This document shows, in pieces, positions 20,951 to 30,976 of a DNA stretch of 64,000 nt. The notes under the pieces are model-generated. The model did not search any database and was not told the DNA's origin. It saw nothing but the letters and a program-made list of their open reading frames with translations. Source of the stretch: an uncultured bacterium. GTDB taxonomy: Bacteria; Verrucomicrobiota; Kiritimatiellia; CAIVKH01. Within the stretch, counting starts at the first letter, position 1; the number at the start of each line of letters is the position of its first letter. Location of the stretch: NCBI GenBank assembly GCA_937958885.1, contig CALGMT010000029.1:18744-82743 (forward strand), in the 5' to 3' direction. A program made the translations under genes and the position numbers.

Positions 20951-22896
20951 CAGGCGCGCTTGATCACCAGCACCGTGATGTCATCGGCCTGCGGCGTGCC
21001 CTCGGAAAAGGCCTGAACCTGGCGCACGAGCGCGTTCACCATCTCCGAGGCGTTCAAACCGATATGGGCGCCGGCCCAGTCCCCCAGCCGGTCGTAGCCG
21101 AGTTCCTCCTGCGCGCCGTTGCGCGCTTCGGTGATGCCGTCGGTGAACAGCAGCACGGCGTCGCCGACGCCGAGCTCCAGTTCGAGCGGCGTGAGCAATT
21201 CCTCGAAGACCGCTGCATCGGTGATGCCCATCGCGGTGCCGGGCGGTTGCAACCGCGCGACGGAACCGTCCGCGCGCACGTGCAAGAGCGGTTCGTGGCC
21301 GGCGCGCAGGACGCTGATGTGCGCCTTCTCCGGATTCACCTGCACCGCCGCGATGGTGACGAACATCTCCGCCTCGAGGTCGGGTGTGAGTTTTCGATTC
21401 ACGCGGCGCATGATTTCGGCGGGGCTGTCGGACACCTCGGCATAGGTGTGGATCAACGATCGGACGATGCTCATGATCAGGGCGGCCGGCACGCCTTTCC
21501 CCGAGACATCACCGATGATGCACTCCCACGCATGCGGGGTCTGCACGACATCAAAATAGTCGCCGCCCACATCCAGCGCCGGCAAACTGAGCCCGGCCAC
21601 TTGATAGCCGGGAATCTCCGGCATGGCGCGGGGCAACAGCGCCCGTTGAATGTCGCGCGCCCATTTCATCTCCTGCCGTACGCGCTCGCGCTCGGCCACT
21701 TCCTGGTAGAGCTGCGCATTCTCGATCGCCATCGCGGCGTGTTGCGCGAGGGTTTCGACGGTGGTCAATGTCTCCTCCGCATAGGGCGTGCCGTCGGCGC
21801 GCGGCCCAAGGTGGATGGCGCCCAGCCGCTTGCTTCCAATCGAGAGCGGCACGGCGAGCTCCGCCGCATCGTTCGGGTCCTCTCCGATCGCGCCATCCGG
21901 CCCCCGATACTGGGTGCGCCCGGTCTCGTGCGCGCGCTGCGCCATGCCCGTGCGCGAGGCATCCGGCAACGCGCCCCGCGCGTGCGCAAGCGTCAGCGCG
22001 CCGCCGGGCGGCTGCGCGACGTATAATCGGCTGAACCCCGCCTGCGTCATGCGCTCGAACATCTCGGACAGATTCTCGAACAGTACGGACGGATCGAATT
22101 GCTTGCTGATCCGCACCGTCCATTCCTGCATCCGATGCATCAGCGCAATTCGGCGGACGAGCGATGAGATCATCTGGTTAAACGTCTCGCCCAACAACCC
22201 GATCTCGTCCCCCGTGCTGACGATCACCCGCTGATCCAAATCGCCTTCGTGCACCTTGCGCGCCGCGCGCGTCAGCACCTCGATCGGCTGCAGGACGCGC
22301 CGCGCGAAGATCAACGAGAGCATGGTCGCGCCCAGGCTGATCAAGACCATGACGCCGACGGACTGGGCATAGAACGCTCGCATCTCGCTCGCCAGCGCAG
22401 TCGGGAAATACATCACCACGTACCCCGGCAAGCTGCCGTCTCGCGTCAGCGGTCCGGCGACGCGCAGTTGTTCGGACGCTTTGAGATAGGTCTGCACATA
22501 GTCGGACGGCCGGTCGCTCGGTTCGAGAATTTCGGGCGCGCGCGGCTCGCCGCGGGCCACGTGTTCATACACGAGGCGCCCGTCCTGATCGTAGAGACGG
22601 ATTTCGTCCGGCAGGTGTTTGACCGGCTGTTCTGCGGCGCCGTCGATGCGCATGAATTTGTTCGCGAAGACGAAATCCAGACTGCCCCGCACGAATCGCT
22701 CGCGGTTCGATTTGTAATGCGCGGCGAGATAATTCAGGCCCGAGAGATAGACGGTGAAGGCGCTGCTGAACTCGCGCGCATAGAGGCGGGCGCGGAACTG
22801 GACGGCGTTGACGCCGGTGACGCCGGCCGCCGTCACGACGATCAACGAGATTCCGAGAATCAGGATCTTGTGCGCGAATTTAAGCCGCGGGTGCAT
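20950..22896 (-). CDS. membrane HAMP-GAF-PP2C (SpoIIE/RsbU) serine phosphatase
   Basis: N-terminal TMs, HAMP (RRVLQPIEVLTRAARKVHEGDLDQRVIVSTGDEIGLLGETFNQMI), GAF, PP2C (DVGGDYFDVVQTPHAWECIIGDVSGKGVPAALIMS; LFTDGITEARN). Confidence 0.9.
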   Translation of the reverse strand: MHPRLKFAHKILILGISLIVVTAAGVTGVNAVQFRARLYAREFSSAFTVYLSGLNYLAAHYKSNRERFVRGSLDFVFANKFMRIDGAAEQPVKHLPDEIRLYDQDGRLVYEHVARGEPRAPEILEPSDRPSDYVQTYLKASEQLRVAGPLTRDGSLPGYVVMYFPTALASEMRAFYAQSVGVMVLISLGATMLSLIFARRVLQPIEVLTRAARKVHEGDLDQRVIVSTGDEIGLLGETFNQMISSLVRRIALMHRMQEWTVRISKQFDPSVLFENLSEMFERMTQAGFSRLYVAQPPGGALTLAHARGALPDASRTGMAQRAHETGRTQYRGPDGAIGEDPNDAAELAVPLSIGSKRLGAIHLGPRADGTPYAEETLTTVETLAQHAAMAIENAQLYQEVAERERVRQEMKWARDIQRALLPRAMPEIPGYQVAGLSLPALDVGGDYFDVVQTPHAWECIIGDVSGKGVPAALIMSIVRSLIHTYAEVSDSPAEIMRRVNRKLTPDLEAEMFVTIAAVQVNPEKAHISVLRAGHEPLLHVRADGSVARLQPPGTAMGITDAAVFEELLTPLELELGVGDAVLLFTDGITEARNGAQEELGYDRLGDWAGAHIGLNASEMVNALVRQVQAFSEGTPQADDITVLVIKRA

Positions 22897-22909
22897 GGCG
22901 GCGCGCCGC

Positions 22910-23260
22910 TTACTTCAACGCAACGAGCGCCTCTTCGCGTGTCGGATACGAGACGAGCGACTTGCCGAGCTGCAGCAGATCCAGCGTCCGCACCAGCTTT
23001 TCGTTCAAGCCGCACAGCGCCAGCCGCCCGCGCGTCACCATCAAACTTCGATGGTACTTCATCAGCAGGCCGATGGCGCGGCTGTTCAAGTAGGTCAACC
23101 CTTTGCAGTCGAGCAACACGCGGGCGCCCTGCGGGAGACAAATCGGATCAAGACTGTCCTTGAACAGGTCGATCGTCGCCGAATCGACCGGGCCCCGGAT
23201 GACAGCGATCGAAACATTCCCTTCAGACTGAATTTCGACTTCCAACAATGGCTTACTCAT
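22910..23260 (-). CDS. STAS-domain anti-sigma-factor antagonist
   Basis: VSIAVIRGPVDSATIDLFKDSLDPICLPQGARVLLDCKGLTYLNSRAIGLLMKYHR; upstream of and co-directional with the phosphatase. Confidence 0.85.
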   Translation of the reverse strand: MSKPLLEVEIQSEGNVSIAVIRGPVDSATIDLFKDSLDPICLPQGARVLLDCKGLTYLNSRAIGLLMKYHRSLMVTRGRLALCGLNEKLVRTLDLLQLGKSLVSYPTREEALVALK

Positions 23261-23321
23261 GACGGTACCCACCTCATCCGCCAATATAGGCAAGGACGAT
23301 CGCAGGGCAAAGCCGGAAAGC

Positions 23322-23768
23322 ATGTCTAACTCGAATCTCATTTTCCGCAAGGCCCCGCTTCGGCATAGTGTGTCGCGTATGCGCGGATCCGAACGTCATC
23401 TCTTTCGTCGACTGTTGATCGCCGCGGAACGAGAGGTGAACAAAACCTTGCGCCAACTGCCGCCGGCACTGCGCGACAAGGCGCGCGGGGTTCCAGTGGT
23501 GTACGAACCCCGGCCCGATCCGGAACTCGCGCGCGAGGGCATCGAGTCCGACACCCTCGGCCTCTTTGTGGGTGAAACATTTCGGGATGCCTATGCCGGC
23601 GCGCACGATCTGCCGGCGCAGGTGATCCTCTATCTGCTGAACATCTGGGAATACGCCAACCACGATGCCGGATTCTATCGCGAGGAAGTGCGGCGCACTC
23701 TGCTGCACGAACTCGGCCACTATCTCGGCCTCGACGAGGACGAACTCGCCGACCGCGACCTCGACTAG
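23322..23768 (+). CDS. minimal zincin-type metallopeptidase family protein
   Basis: DTLGLFVGETF..., EVRRTLLHELGHYLGLDEDEL (HExxH-type motif). Start uncertain. Confidence 0.75.
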   Translation: MSNSNLIFRKAPLRHSVSRMRGSERHLFRRLLIAAEREVNKTLRQLPPALRDKARGVPVVYEPRPDPELAREGIESDTLGLFVGETFRDAYAGAHDLPAQVILYLLNIWEYANHDAGFYREEVRRTLLHELGHYLGLDEDELADRDLD

Positions 23769-23778
23769 GCGGGGCGGA

Positions 23779-24543
23779 TCAGAGATCCTTGATGATCTCT
23801 TGCTCGGCGCTAATCAGGAGATTGTACATTTCCTCGGCGGACTCCGCCTCGCGCAAGTCGAGCAGCATCGTGGTCTGGTAGCACAGCACGCAGAGCCGCG
23901 CGAGGACGTGCAGGTGGATTTTGTCTTCCTGACAGCACACAAGAAAAAACAAGTCCGTCGTCATGCCGTCCGGCGAGCCGAACGGGATCGGCTGGATCGT
24001 GCGGCCCAGCACGAGGAATGAATCCTCGAACATGTAGGGCTGGTGCGTCCGGGGATGCAATAGCGCGATGCCGCCGGCGAGCGCCGTGGAGCACATTTGT
24101 TCGCGTTCCTTCAAACTCTTGATCAGATCGGCCTTTTGAAGCAGCAGGCCGGTCTTGTCCGCCTGCGCCACCATATCATTGATGACGGAAGCCTTGGTCT
24201 TCGACTTGAGCGCGGGATTGATGTACTCGACGCGCAGCAATTCGGGAATGATGGCGTGCTGCTTGTCGAGATTGTGCGCTTTCGCACGCGGCGCGGGTTT
24301 GTCGTCGTCGATCTCGCCTTTCTTGGAGCCGATGATGCGCTTGGACGCCCATTCATCAATGTCGTTCCGCATGAAAACCAGCTTCTCGCCGCGGCGTTGA
24401 TACGGAATCTCGTTGTCGCGCACGAGCCGCTCGACATCGCCGCGCGTGAGGTGCAAATAGTCGGCCACCTCATACAAGTTGAAGATGCGATGTGGAACGC
24501 GGGCGCTCTTGCCCCCGCCGGACGTTGTGCTAGTTTTCGCCAT
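23779..24543 (-). CDS. HTH (excisionase/MerR-like) domain fused to PTS EIIA (fructose/nitrogen-type) domain
   Basis: N-term FNLYEVADYLHLTRGDVERLVRDNEIPYQRRGEKLVFMRNDIDEWA (HTH_17-like); C-term KASVINDMVAQADKTGLLLQKADLIKSLKEREQMCSTALAGGIALLHPRTHQPYMF (EIIA active-site-like). Confidence 0.8.
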   Translation of the reverse strand: MAKTSTTSGGGKSARVPHRIFNLYEVADYLHLTRGDVERLVRDNEIPYQRRGEKLVFMRNDIDEWASKRIIGSKKGEIDDDKPAPRAKAHNLDKQHAIIPELLRVEYINPALKSKTKASVINDMVAQADKTGLLLQKADLIKSLKEREQMCSTALAGGIALLHPRTHQPYMFEDSFLVLGRTIQPIPFGSPDGMTTDLFFLVCCQEDKIHLHVLARLCVLCYQTTMLLDLREAESAEEMYNLLISAEQEIIKDL

Positions 24544-24552
24544 AAATCGTGG

Positions 24553-24625
24553 AGCCAACGGACGGATTTGAACCGACGACCTGCTCATTACGAATGAGCT
24601 GCTCTACCAGCTGAGCTACGTTGGC
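24553..24625 (-). tRNA. tRNA-Thr (CGT)
   Basis: Minus strand GCCAACGTAGCTCAGCTGGTAGAGCAGCTCATTCGTAATGAGCAGGTCGTCGGTTCAAATCCGTCCGTTGGCT; anticodon loop TTCGTAA. Confidence 0.95.
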
Positions 24626-24780
24626 CGAGTTCCACTATGCTAAACCGTTCAGCCTCAATGTCAACACGCGATGCCGCGCAAGCATCCGCGCCGCCCGTGC
24701 GCCTCGCGAAGGCGCGCGGCTCGTCGTTGTAAGTGCGCGCGCGGACTGTTACCGTGCGCTCGTTTTATCAAGGGACTCCT

Positions 24781-27675
24781 ATGTCTATACACGGATTTGA
24801 ACTGCTGCGCCGCGAAGAACTCACCGAATACCGCGCGTCCGCAACACTGTACCGGCATCTCAAAACCGGCGCAGAACTGCTATCGGTGGAGAGCGCGGAC
24901 GAAAACAAGGTGTTCGGCATCACCTTCCGCACGCCGCCCGCCGACCACACCGGCGTCGCGCACATCCTCGAGCACTCGGTCCTGTGCGGTTCGCGCCGAT
25001 ACCCCAGCAAGGAACCGTTCGTCGAATTGCTCAAAGGCTCGCTGCAGACCTTCCTCAACGCCTTCACCTATCCCGACAAGACCTGCTACCCGGTCGCGAG
25101 CCAGAACCTGCGCGATTTCTACAACCTGATCGAGGTCTATCTCGACGCCGTATTCTATCCCCTGCTCTCGCGCGAGACATTCGAGCAGGAGGGCTGGCAC
25201 TACGAACTGGAGGCGCCGGACAAACCGATTGTGTTCAAAGGCGTCGTCTTCAACGAAATGAAAGGCGTCTATTCCTCGCCCGACAGCGTACTGATCGAGC
25301 AGGCGCAGCGCTCCCTTTTTCCGGACACGGTGTACGGCCTGGATTCCGGAGGCGACCCGGCGCACATTCCTGACCTGACCTACGAACAACTCACGGCGTT
25401 TCATCGCCGCTACTATCACCCCTCCAACAGCCGGATATTTTTCTACGGCGACGACGACCCGGAACGCCGACTCGTCATCATGAACGAGTGGCTCTCGGCC
25501 TTTGAAGCGCAACCGTCCGACTCCGCTATTCCGGAACAGCCCGCGTTCGATGCGCCGCGCGCGCTGACCTGCGGCTACCGCGCAGACGCGGATGGCGCGG
25601 GCAAATCGTTCGTCGCATTAAACTGGGCCCTCCCCAGCCCTGCCGACGCTGTCGCGGCGCTTCATGCGCAGACACTCGCCCATATTCTGATCGGCGCGCC
25701 CGCCTCTCCGCTGCGCAAGGCGCTGCTCGAATCCGGACTCGGCGAGGACCTCACAGGGTGCGGCCTCGAAACGCATGCGCGGCAGATGTTCTTCTCGACC
25801 GGCCTCCGCGGCGTCCATGCGGCGGACGTGGGGAAGGTCGCCCCGCTCGCGCGCGGCACGCTCGAGTCCCTCGCTGCCGACGGCATCGATCCGAAAACAA
25901 TCGAGGCCGCGCTCAACACGGTCGAATTCGCCCTCCGCGAGAATAACACCGGCTCCTATCCGCGAGGCCTGGCACTGATGTTGCGCGCATTAACGAGCTG
26001 GAACTACGACAGCGACCCGTTCGCGCCCCTTCGCTTCGAGGAGCCGCTTACCGCTCTGCGCGCGCGCATCGCGGCGGGCGAGCCGGTGTTCGAGTCGCTG
26101 ATCCGGCGCTGGCTGCTCGACAATCCGCACCATACCGTCCTCACCTTGCACCCCGACCCGGAACTCGGTCCGCGTGCGGACGCGGCGGAGCGTCAACGGC
26201 TGGATGCCGTTCGATCCTCGATGTCCGAATCCGACCTTAAAGCCCTCGCCGCGCACACCGCGGAGTTAATTGCGGCGCAGGGCGCGCCGGACGATCCGGA
26301 AGCGCTCGCGAAAATCCCGCGCCTCTCCGTCTCGGACCTGCCGCGCGAGAACAAAGCGATCCCGTCCCAGAAGCAATACCTAGCGAAAACGCGCGTATTC
26401 TTCCACGACCTCTTCACCAACGGCATCCTGTATCTCGATGTCGGGTTCAACGTGCGCGAATTGTCGCCCGACGCCCTACCCTACGTTCCGCTGCTCGGAC
26501 GGGCGCTGCTCGAAACCGGCGCCGGCAGCGAAGACTACGTCGCGCTCAACCAACGCATCGGCAGCAAGACCGGCGGCATCGTCCCGCGCACGTTCACCTC
26601 CATTGTGCGCGAGACCGAATCGGGCGCGGCCTGGCTCTTCCTGCGCGCCAAGGCGATGGAGGCGCAAACCGCCGATCTCCTCCGCATCTTTCACGATGTA
26701 CTGACCAGCGCGCGGATTGACCTCCAAAGCCGCATCCGCCAGATAGCGCTCGAAGAGAAGGCCAACGTGGAAGCCAACCTCGTTCCGTCGGGCCACCACT
26801 ACGTCGGCCTCCGCATGCGCGCGGGTTTCGATGAGGCCGCGTTCGCCGCCGAGCAAATGAGCGGCATCAGCTACCTGATGTTCCTGCGCAAGCTCATCCG
26901 CGACATCGACGCCGACTGGGACGGCGTCGCCTCTGCGCTGGCGAGCGCGATGGATGCGCTGGTGAACCGGCGCGCGATGGTCGTGAATGCGACCATCGAC
27001 GGCGCCGCATGGTCGCGCATCGCCCCGCAGGTGGAGTCATTCTTGCGCGACCTTCCCGATCGCGCCGAACGGCGGCCGGCCTGGTCGATCCCCGTTGCGC
27101 CAACTGTGGAAGGGCTGTCGATTCCCGCCGCGGTCAACTACGTCGGCAAGGCCTTCAACTGGCGGGCGGCCGGACACCTCTTTCACGGCGCGGATCTCGT
27201 CGCAGCCCGCTTCCTGCGCGGCGCGTATTTGTGGGAAAAGGTGCGCGTCCAGGGCGGCGCGTATGGAGGATTCTGCCAGCTCGACTACCGCGCCGGATTG
27301 ATCAGTTTCCTGTCCTATCGCGATCCCAATCTGCAGGCCACGCTCGAGGTGTATGACGCGGCGGCGGACCATCTCGCAACCCTCAAACTGGACCGCGCCG
27401 AACTCGAAAAGGCGATCATCGGCGCGATCGGCGACCTCGACCAATACATGCTGCCGGACGCGAAAGGATACGCCGCGCTGTGCCGATGGCTGGCGAACGA
27501 TCCGGAATCCTTCCGTCAGGAAATGCGCGAGCAAATTTTGTCCGCCACCGTAAAGGACTTCCGCCGCTTCGGCGAAGCCTTGCGCGGCATGCGGGATAGT
27601 GGGCGCATCGCCGTCCTCGGCGGCGCAGACGCCCTGCGCGCCCTCCCCTCAGCCGTGGTCACGCGAGTGCTCTAA
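24781..27675 (+). CDS. M16C family zinc peptidase (presequence protease-like insulinase)
   Basis: Inverted zinc motif HILEH in HTGVAHILEHSVLCGSRRYPSKEPFVELLKGSLQTFLNAFTYPDKTCYPVAS; about 965 aa. Confidence 0.92.
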   Translation: MSIHGFELLRREELTEYRASATLYRHLKTGAELLSVESADENKVFGITFRTPPADHTGVAHILEHSVLCGSRRYPSKEPFVELLKGSLQTFLNAFTYPDKTCYPVASQNLRDFYNLIEVYLDAVFYPLLSRETFEQEGWHYELEAPDKPIVFKGVVFNEMKGVYSSPDSVLIEQAQRSLFPDTVYGLDSGGDPAHIPDLTYEQLTAFHRRYYHPSNSRIFFYGDDDPERRLVIMNEWLSAFEAQPSDSAIPEQPAFDAPRALTCGYRADADGAGKSFVALNWALPSPADAVAALHAQTLAHILIGAPASPLRKALLESGLGEDLTGCGLETHARQMFFSTGLRGVHAADVGKVAPLARGTLESLAADGIDPKTIEAALNTVEFALRENNTGSYPRGLALMLRALTSWNYDSDPFAPLRFEEPLTALRARIAAGEPVFESLIRRWLLDNPHHTVLTLHPDPELGPRADAAERQRLDAVRSSMSESDLKALAAHTAELIAAQGAPDDPEALAKIPRLSVSDLPRENKAIPSQKQYLAKTRVFFHDLFTNGILYLDVGFNVRELSPDALPYVPLLGRALLETGAGSEDYVALNQRIGSKTGGIVPRTFTSIVRETESGAAWLFLRAKAMEAQTADLLRIFHDVLTSARIDLQSRIRQIALEEKANVEANLVPSGHHYVGLRMRAGFDEAAFAAEQMSGISYLMFLRKLIRDIDADWDGVASALASAMDALVNRRAMVVNATIDGAAWSRIAPQVESFLRDLPDRAERRPAWSIPVAPTVEGLSIPAAVNYVGKAFNWRAAGHLFHGADLVAARFLRGAYLWEKVRVQGGAYGGFCQLDYRAGLISFLSYRDPNLQATLEVYDAAADHLATLKLDRAELEKAIIGAIGDLDQYMLPDAKGYAALCRWLANDPESFRQEMREQILSATVKDFRRFGEALRGMRDSGRIAVLGGADALRALPSAVVTRVL

Positions 27676-27744
27676 ACGCCAGGCTCCGAAAAGCGGTTTT
27701 ATCCGGGTTAGTCGGCTGATCGCTCTCTTCGTCCGGGAGGCTGA

Positions 27745-27844
27745 AGACCCCGGCGGGCTTGCCCGCCGGTGAATCAGTTCTGCAGCTACACGCCGCGCTT
27801 CAACATGACCCCGGCGGGCTTGCCCCGCCGGTGAATGCGTTCAG
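27745..27844. repeat. Two tandem diverged copies of a GC-rich hairpin repeat (GACCCCGGCGGGCTTGCCC(C)GCCGGTGAAT...)
   Basis: CCGGCGGGC-TT-GCCCGCCGG at 27750-27769 and near-identical copy at 27811-27831; similarity extends into flanking 'CAGCTAC/CGGCTAC'. Confidence 0.75.
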
Positions 27845-27986
27845 CGGCTACCCGCACAACGCCAATATTCCCCGATTCGTCCGCCTCGGCCGCGCGCATC
27901 CGCTCGTCGCCTCCCGCGCTGCAATGCGCGGAGGTCCTGCGGCGGCGAGCGTGGCCATGTTCACTGGAACTTGATATACTGACCAC

Positions 27987-28916
27987 ATGCCGCGTCGTTA
28001 TGCCATCATCGGAACTGGAGCCGTGGGCGGCTTCTACGGAGCGCGCCTGCAGCAGGCGGGTTTCGAAGTCCACTTTCTGCTGCACTCCGATGTACAGTAC
28101 GTCCGCGAGCACGGAATCGTCATCGAAGGCGCCAACCGCCAACTGATCCTCGGCCGCGTCAACGCGCACGCCTCGGTCGATACGATCCCGCCGTGCGACG
28201 TTGTAATCGTCGCGCTCAAGACGACGCGCAACGACTTGCTCCCTCATCTCCTCGCTAAACCGCTCGCGCCGAACGGTGTCGTCCTCATGCTCCAAAACGG
28301 ACTCGGCGTCGAAGCCGAGGCCGCCGCGGTCGTCGGCGAGGATCGCGTCCTCGGCGGTCTGTGCTTCATCTGCGCAAACAAAATCGGGCCGGGCCGCATT
28401 CTGCACCTCGACTACGGCGATGTGATGCTCGGTGAGTACCGCGCCGACGGCGCCCCCGGAGGCATCACGCCGCGCCTCGAAGCCATCGCCGAAGATTTCC
28501 GCGCCGCCCAAGTGCCGACGACCTGCGCGGAAGACCTCCTGCGCTCACGCTGGAAGAAGCTGGTCTGGAACATCCCCTACAACGCGCTCTCGGTGATCCT
28601 GCGCACAACCACAGACCGCTTGATGCAGAACCCCGACGCGCGCGCCTTGGTCGAATCTGTAATGCGCGAAGTCATCGCGGCGGCAGCGGCATGCGGCAAA
28701 ACAATTGAAGAGGCCTTTGTCCGAAAAATGCTGGACGACACCGACCGGATGAAGCCCTACAAAACCAGCATGATGCTCGACTTCGAGGCCGGTCGCCCGA
28801 TGGAGATCGAAGCGCTGTATGCGCGTCCCCTCGCCGCCTCGCAGGCCGCCGGTTTTCCAGCCCCTATGATCGAAACCCTCATGCGCCAACTGCGTTTTCT
28901 CGGAGATTCGTCGTGA
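27987..28916 (+). CDS. panE: 2-dehydropantoate 2-reductase (ketopantoate reductase)
   Basis: RYAIIGTGAVGGFYGARLQQAGFEVHFLLHSD; VALKTTRNDLLP; WKKLVWNIPYNALSVI; ApbA N- and C-domain pattern. Confidence 0.9.
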   Translation: MPRRYAIIGTGAVGGFYGARLQQAGFEVHFLLHSDVQYVREHGIVIEGANRQLILGRVNAHASVDTIPPCDVVIVALKTTRNDLLPHLLAKPLAPNGVVLMLQNGLGVEAEAAAVVGEDRVLGGLCFICANKIGPGRILHLDYGDVMLGEYRADGAPGGITPRLEAIAEDFRAAQVPTTCAEDLLRSRWKKLVWNIPYNALSVILRTTTDRLMQNPDARALVESVMREVIAAAAACGKTIEEAFVRKMLDDTDRMKPYKTSMMLDFEAGRPMEIEALYARPLAASQAAGFPAPMIETLMRQLRFLGDSS

Positions 28917-29737
28917 CACGACTAATTGTCGTCTTCCTGCTCGCCTGTCTTTCCGCCGCGCCCGCCAACGAGCCGACGCGTTTTGAAGTGTATCCGCTTG
29001 GCGGCGCGGACATGGAATCCACGCTGGAAACGGTCCGCCTTTTTGTCGGCGCCGAGGGACACGTCACACCGGATCCCGTCCATCAGCGCCTGCTCGTCGT
29101 CACCACGGCGGAGCGGCATGCGCGCATCGCAGAGCTCGTTCAAAAACTATCCGGCCCCACGCGCAACGTGTTCATCGAGGTCCGCATTGAAACCGCCGGC
29201 GAGCAGCGGGAATCGAACATCTCGGTCGGCGGTTCCGGCGACGTGACGATCGATCGGGACGGCCTCTCCGGATCGGTCCGCATCAAGCCGCGCGTGGTGA
29301 ACCAAACCACGACGCGCTCCGGCGCGTCGACGCAGTCCCTGCTGGTCGGCAGCGGGCGCGAGGCGGTCTTGCGCGTCGGCGAAAGCGTGCCCTACATCGA
29401 CTGGATCAGCGACTTCGGCCTGCGCAACGGCCTGCTCCAGACCCGCCTCGCGTGGCAACAGGTGGGGTCCTTCCTCATCGTTCAGCCCACCATTATCGGC
29501 AACGGGCCGACGATTCGGGTGCGGATCACGCCGGAACTGCGCGGCCTCGTCAACGGACGCCCGGAACACGTCCGGTTTTCCACGCTCACCACGGACGTAG
29601 TCGCGCGCGACGGCGAGTCGCTTCATCTCGGCGGACTCGGCCAGCAGGGTGAATTCTTCAGCCGATTCCTCGTCGGCGTCGGCGCGGGAGGCGCCGCCGA
29701 ATCCCTCTCCGTCCGGCTGGTGCCCCGCATCCAGTGA
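28913..29737 (+). CDS. short secretin-like (type II/III secretion family) exported protein
   Basis: Signal peptide, N1-like segment (ESTLETVRLFVGAEGHVTPDPVHQRLLVVTTAERHARIAELVQKL), secretin-like beta core (NVFIEVRIETA..., GSGREAVLRVGESVPYI, PTIRVRITPELRG, DGESLHLGGL). Confidence 0.6.
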   Translation: MTRLIVVFLLACLSAAPANEPTRFEVYPLGGADMESTLETVRLFVGAEGHVTPDPVHQRLLVVTTAERHARIAELVQKLSGPTRNVFIEVRIETAGEQRESNISVGGSGDVTIDRDGLSGSVRIKPRVVNQTTTRSGASTQSLLVGSGREAVLRVGESVPYIDWISDFGLRNGLLQTRLAWQQVGSFLIVQPTIIGNGPTIRVRITPELRGLVNGRPEHVRFSTLTTDVVARDGESLHLGGLGQQGEFFSRFLVGVGAGGAAESLSVRLVPRIQ

Positions 29738-29750
29738 TCGGCCGGCGCGC

Positions 29751-30734
29751 CTACTCGTGAACGAGCTCGGCGAGTCGGAAGCCCGCCTCCGCCAGCATCT
29801 CCATATCCTTCTCGTAGCCCTGTCCGCCGGTGGTCAGATAGCCCTCGCTGAACATTGAATTGGCCGGATACAGCGCCAACGGCTGCATGTGCTTGAGCAC
29901 CACCTCGCGCCCGCCGGCGGCCCGGATGTCGCGCGTGGGGTTCACAAATCGGAACATGCACAGCGCCTTCAAGCATTCGAACGGCGTCAGCTTGGGCACA
30001 TGCGCCAGCGGCGTACCGGGCCGCGGATCGAGGAAATTGACCGGAATGGACTCGACCTCCAGTTCGCGGAGCGTGAACGCGAGATCCACGCGGTCCTCGT
30101 CCGTCTCGCCCATGCCCATGATGCCGCCGCAGCAGGCCTCCATGCCCGCCGCCTTCGCAATTTTCACCGTGCGGATGCGATCCTCGAACGTATGCGTCTG
30201 GCAAACGTTCGGAAAATGCGCGCGCGAAGTTTCGAGGTTATGGTTGAACCGATTCACGCCCGCCGCCGCGAGTTTCGCGGCATGTGCTTCGGTGAGCAAC
30301 CCCAGCGACGTGCAAATGTTGATGTTCATTTCAGCCTTGATCCGGCGCACCGCCTCGCAGATTACATCGAGTTCTTTCTCCGACGGCCCCCGCGTGGCGG
30401 TGACCATGCAATACTTCACCGCGCCCATTTCGTGGGCCTTGCGCGCGCCCTCGACCAGTTGCTCCACCGTCTGCATCGGATAGCGCTCCACACCGCTGTA
30501 GGCGCCAATCGCCTGGCTGCAAAACGCGCAATTCTCGCGGCACAACCCGCTCTTCGCGTTGCGCAACACATGCAGTCGAACATCGCGCCCGTGAAACCGC
30601 TTGCGCACCCGGAACGCCGCGTGCAAAAGCGGCAGAAGCTCATCCTCGTCCGCCCGCAATACGGCCAGCGCATCCTCGCGCGACGGGGCGTTTCCCGCGA
30701 GCGCTTCCTCTGCCAGTTGATCCCAATTCGCCAT
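29751..30734 (-). CDS. bioB: biotin synthase
   Basis: Radical SAM CRENCAFCSQ; MGMGETDEDRVDLAFTLRELEVESIPVNFLDPRPGTPLA. Confidence 0.95.
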   Translation of the reverse strand: MANWDQLAEEALAGNAPSREDALAVLRADEDELLPLLHAAFRVRKRFHGRDVRLHVLRNAKSGLCRENCAFCSQAIGAYSGVERYPMQTVEQLVEGARKAHEMGAVKYCMVTATRGPSEKELDVICEAVRRIKAEMNINICTSLGLLTEAHAAKLAAAGVNRFNHNLETSRAHFPNVCQTHTFEDRIRTVKIAKAAGMEACCGGIMGMGETDEDRVDLAFTLRELEVESIPVNFLDPRPGTPLAHVPKLTPFECLKALCMFRFVNPTRDIRAAGGREVVLKHMQPLALYPANSMFSEGYLTTGGQGYEKDMEMLAEAGFRLAELVHE

Positions 30735-30976
30735 GTCCTGCTCCTGATTCGTGCGGCGAGTTATAGCATGAATCAATCCGCGCGAAAGCCACATCTGTCA
30801 CAAAACGAATTCAGGTAAATACGCAGAAATCCCACATCAAACCGCTTGCAGATATTGCGATACAGTGCGACCGGCGCTCGATCCAATCAGTTGTAATGGG
30901 GCTGTTGCCCAGACAGGTGTTTGATACAAGTTCTTTTTATTCTCTCAGCACACGTCGGTTCGGGTCCGGGCAAAAC

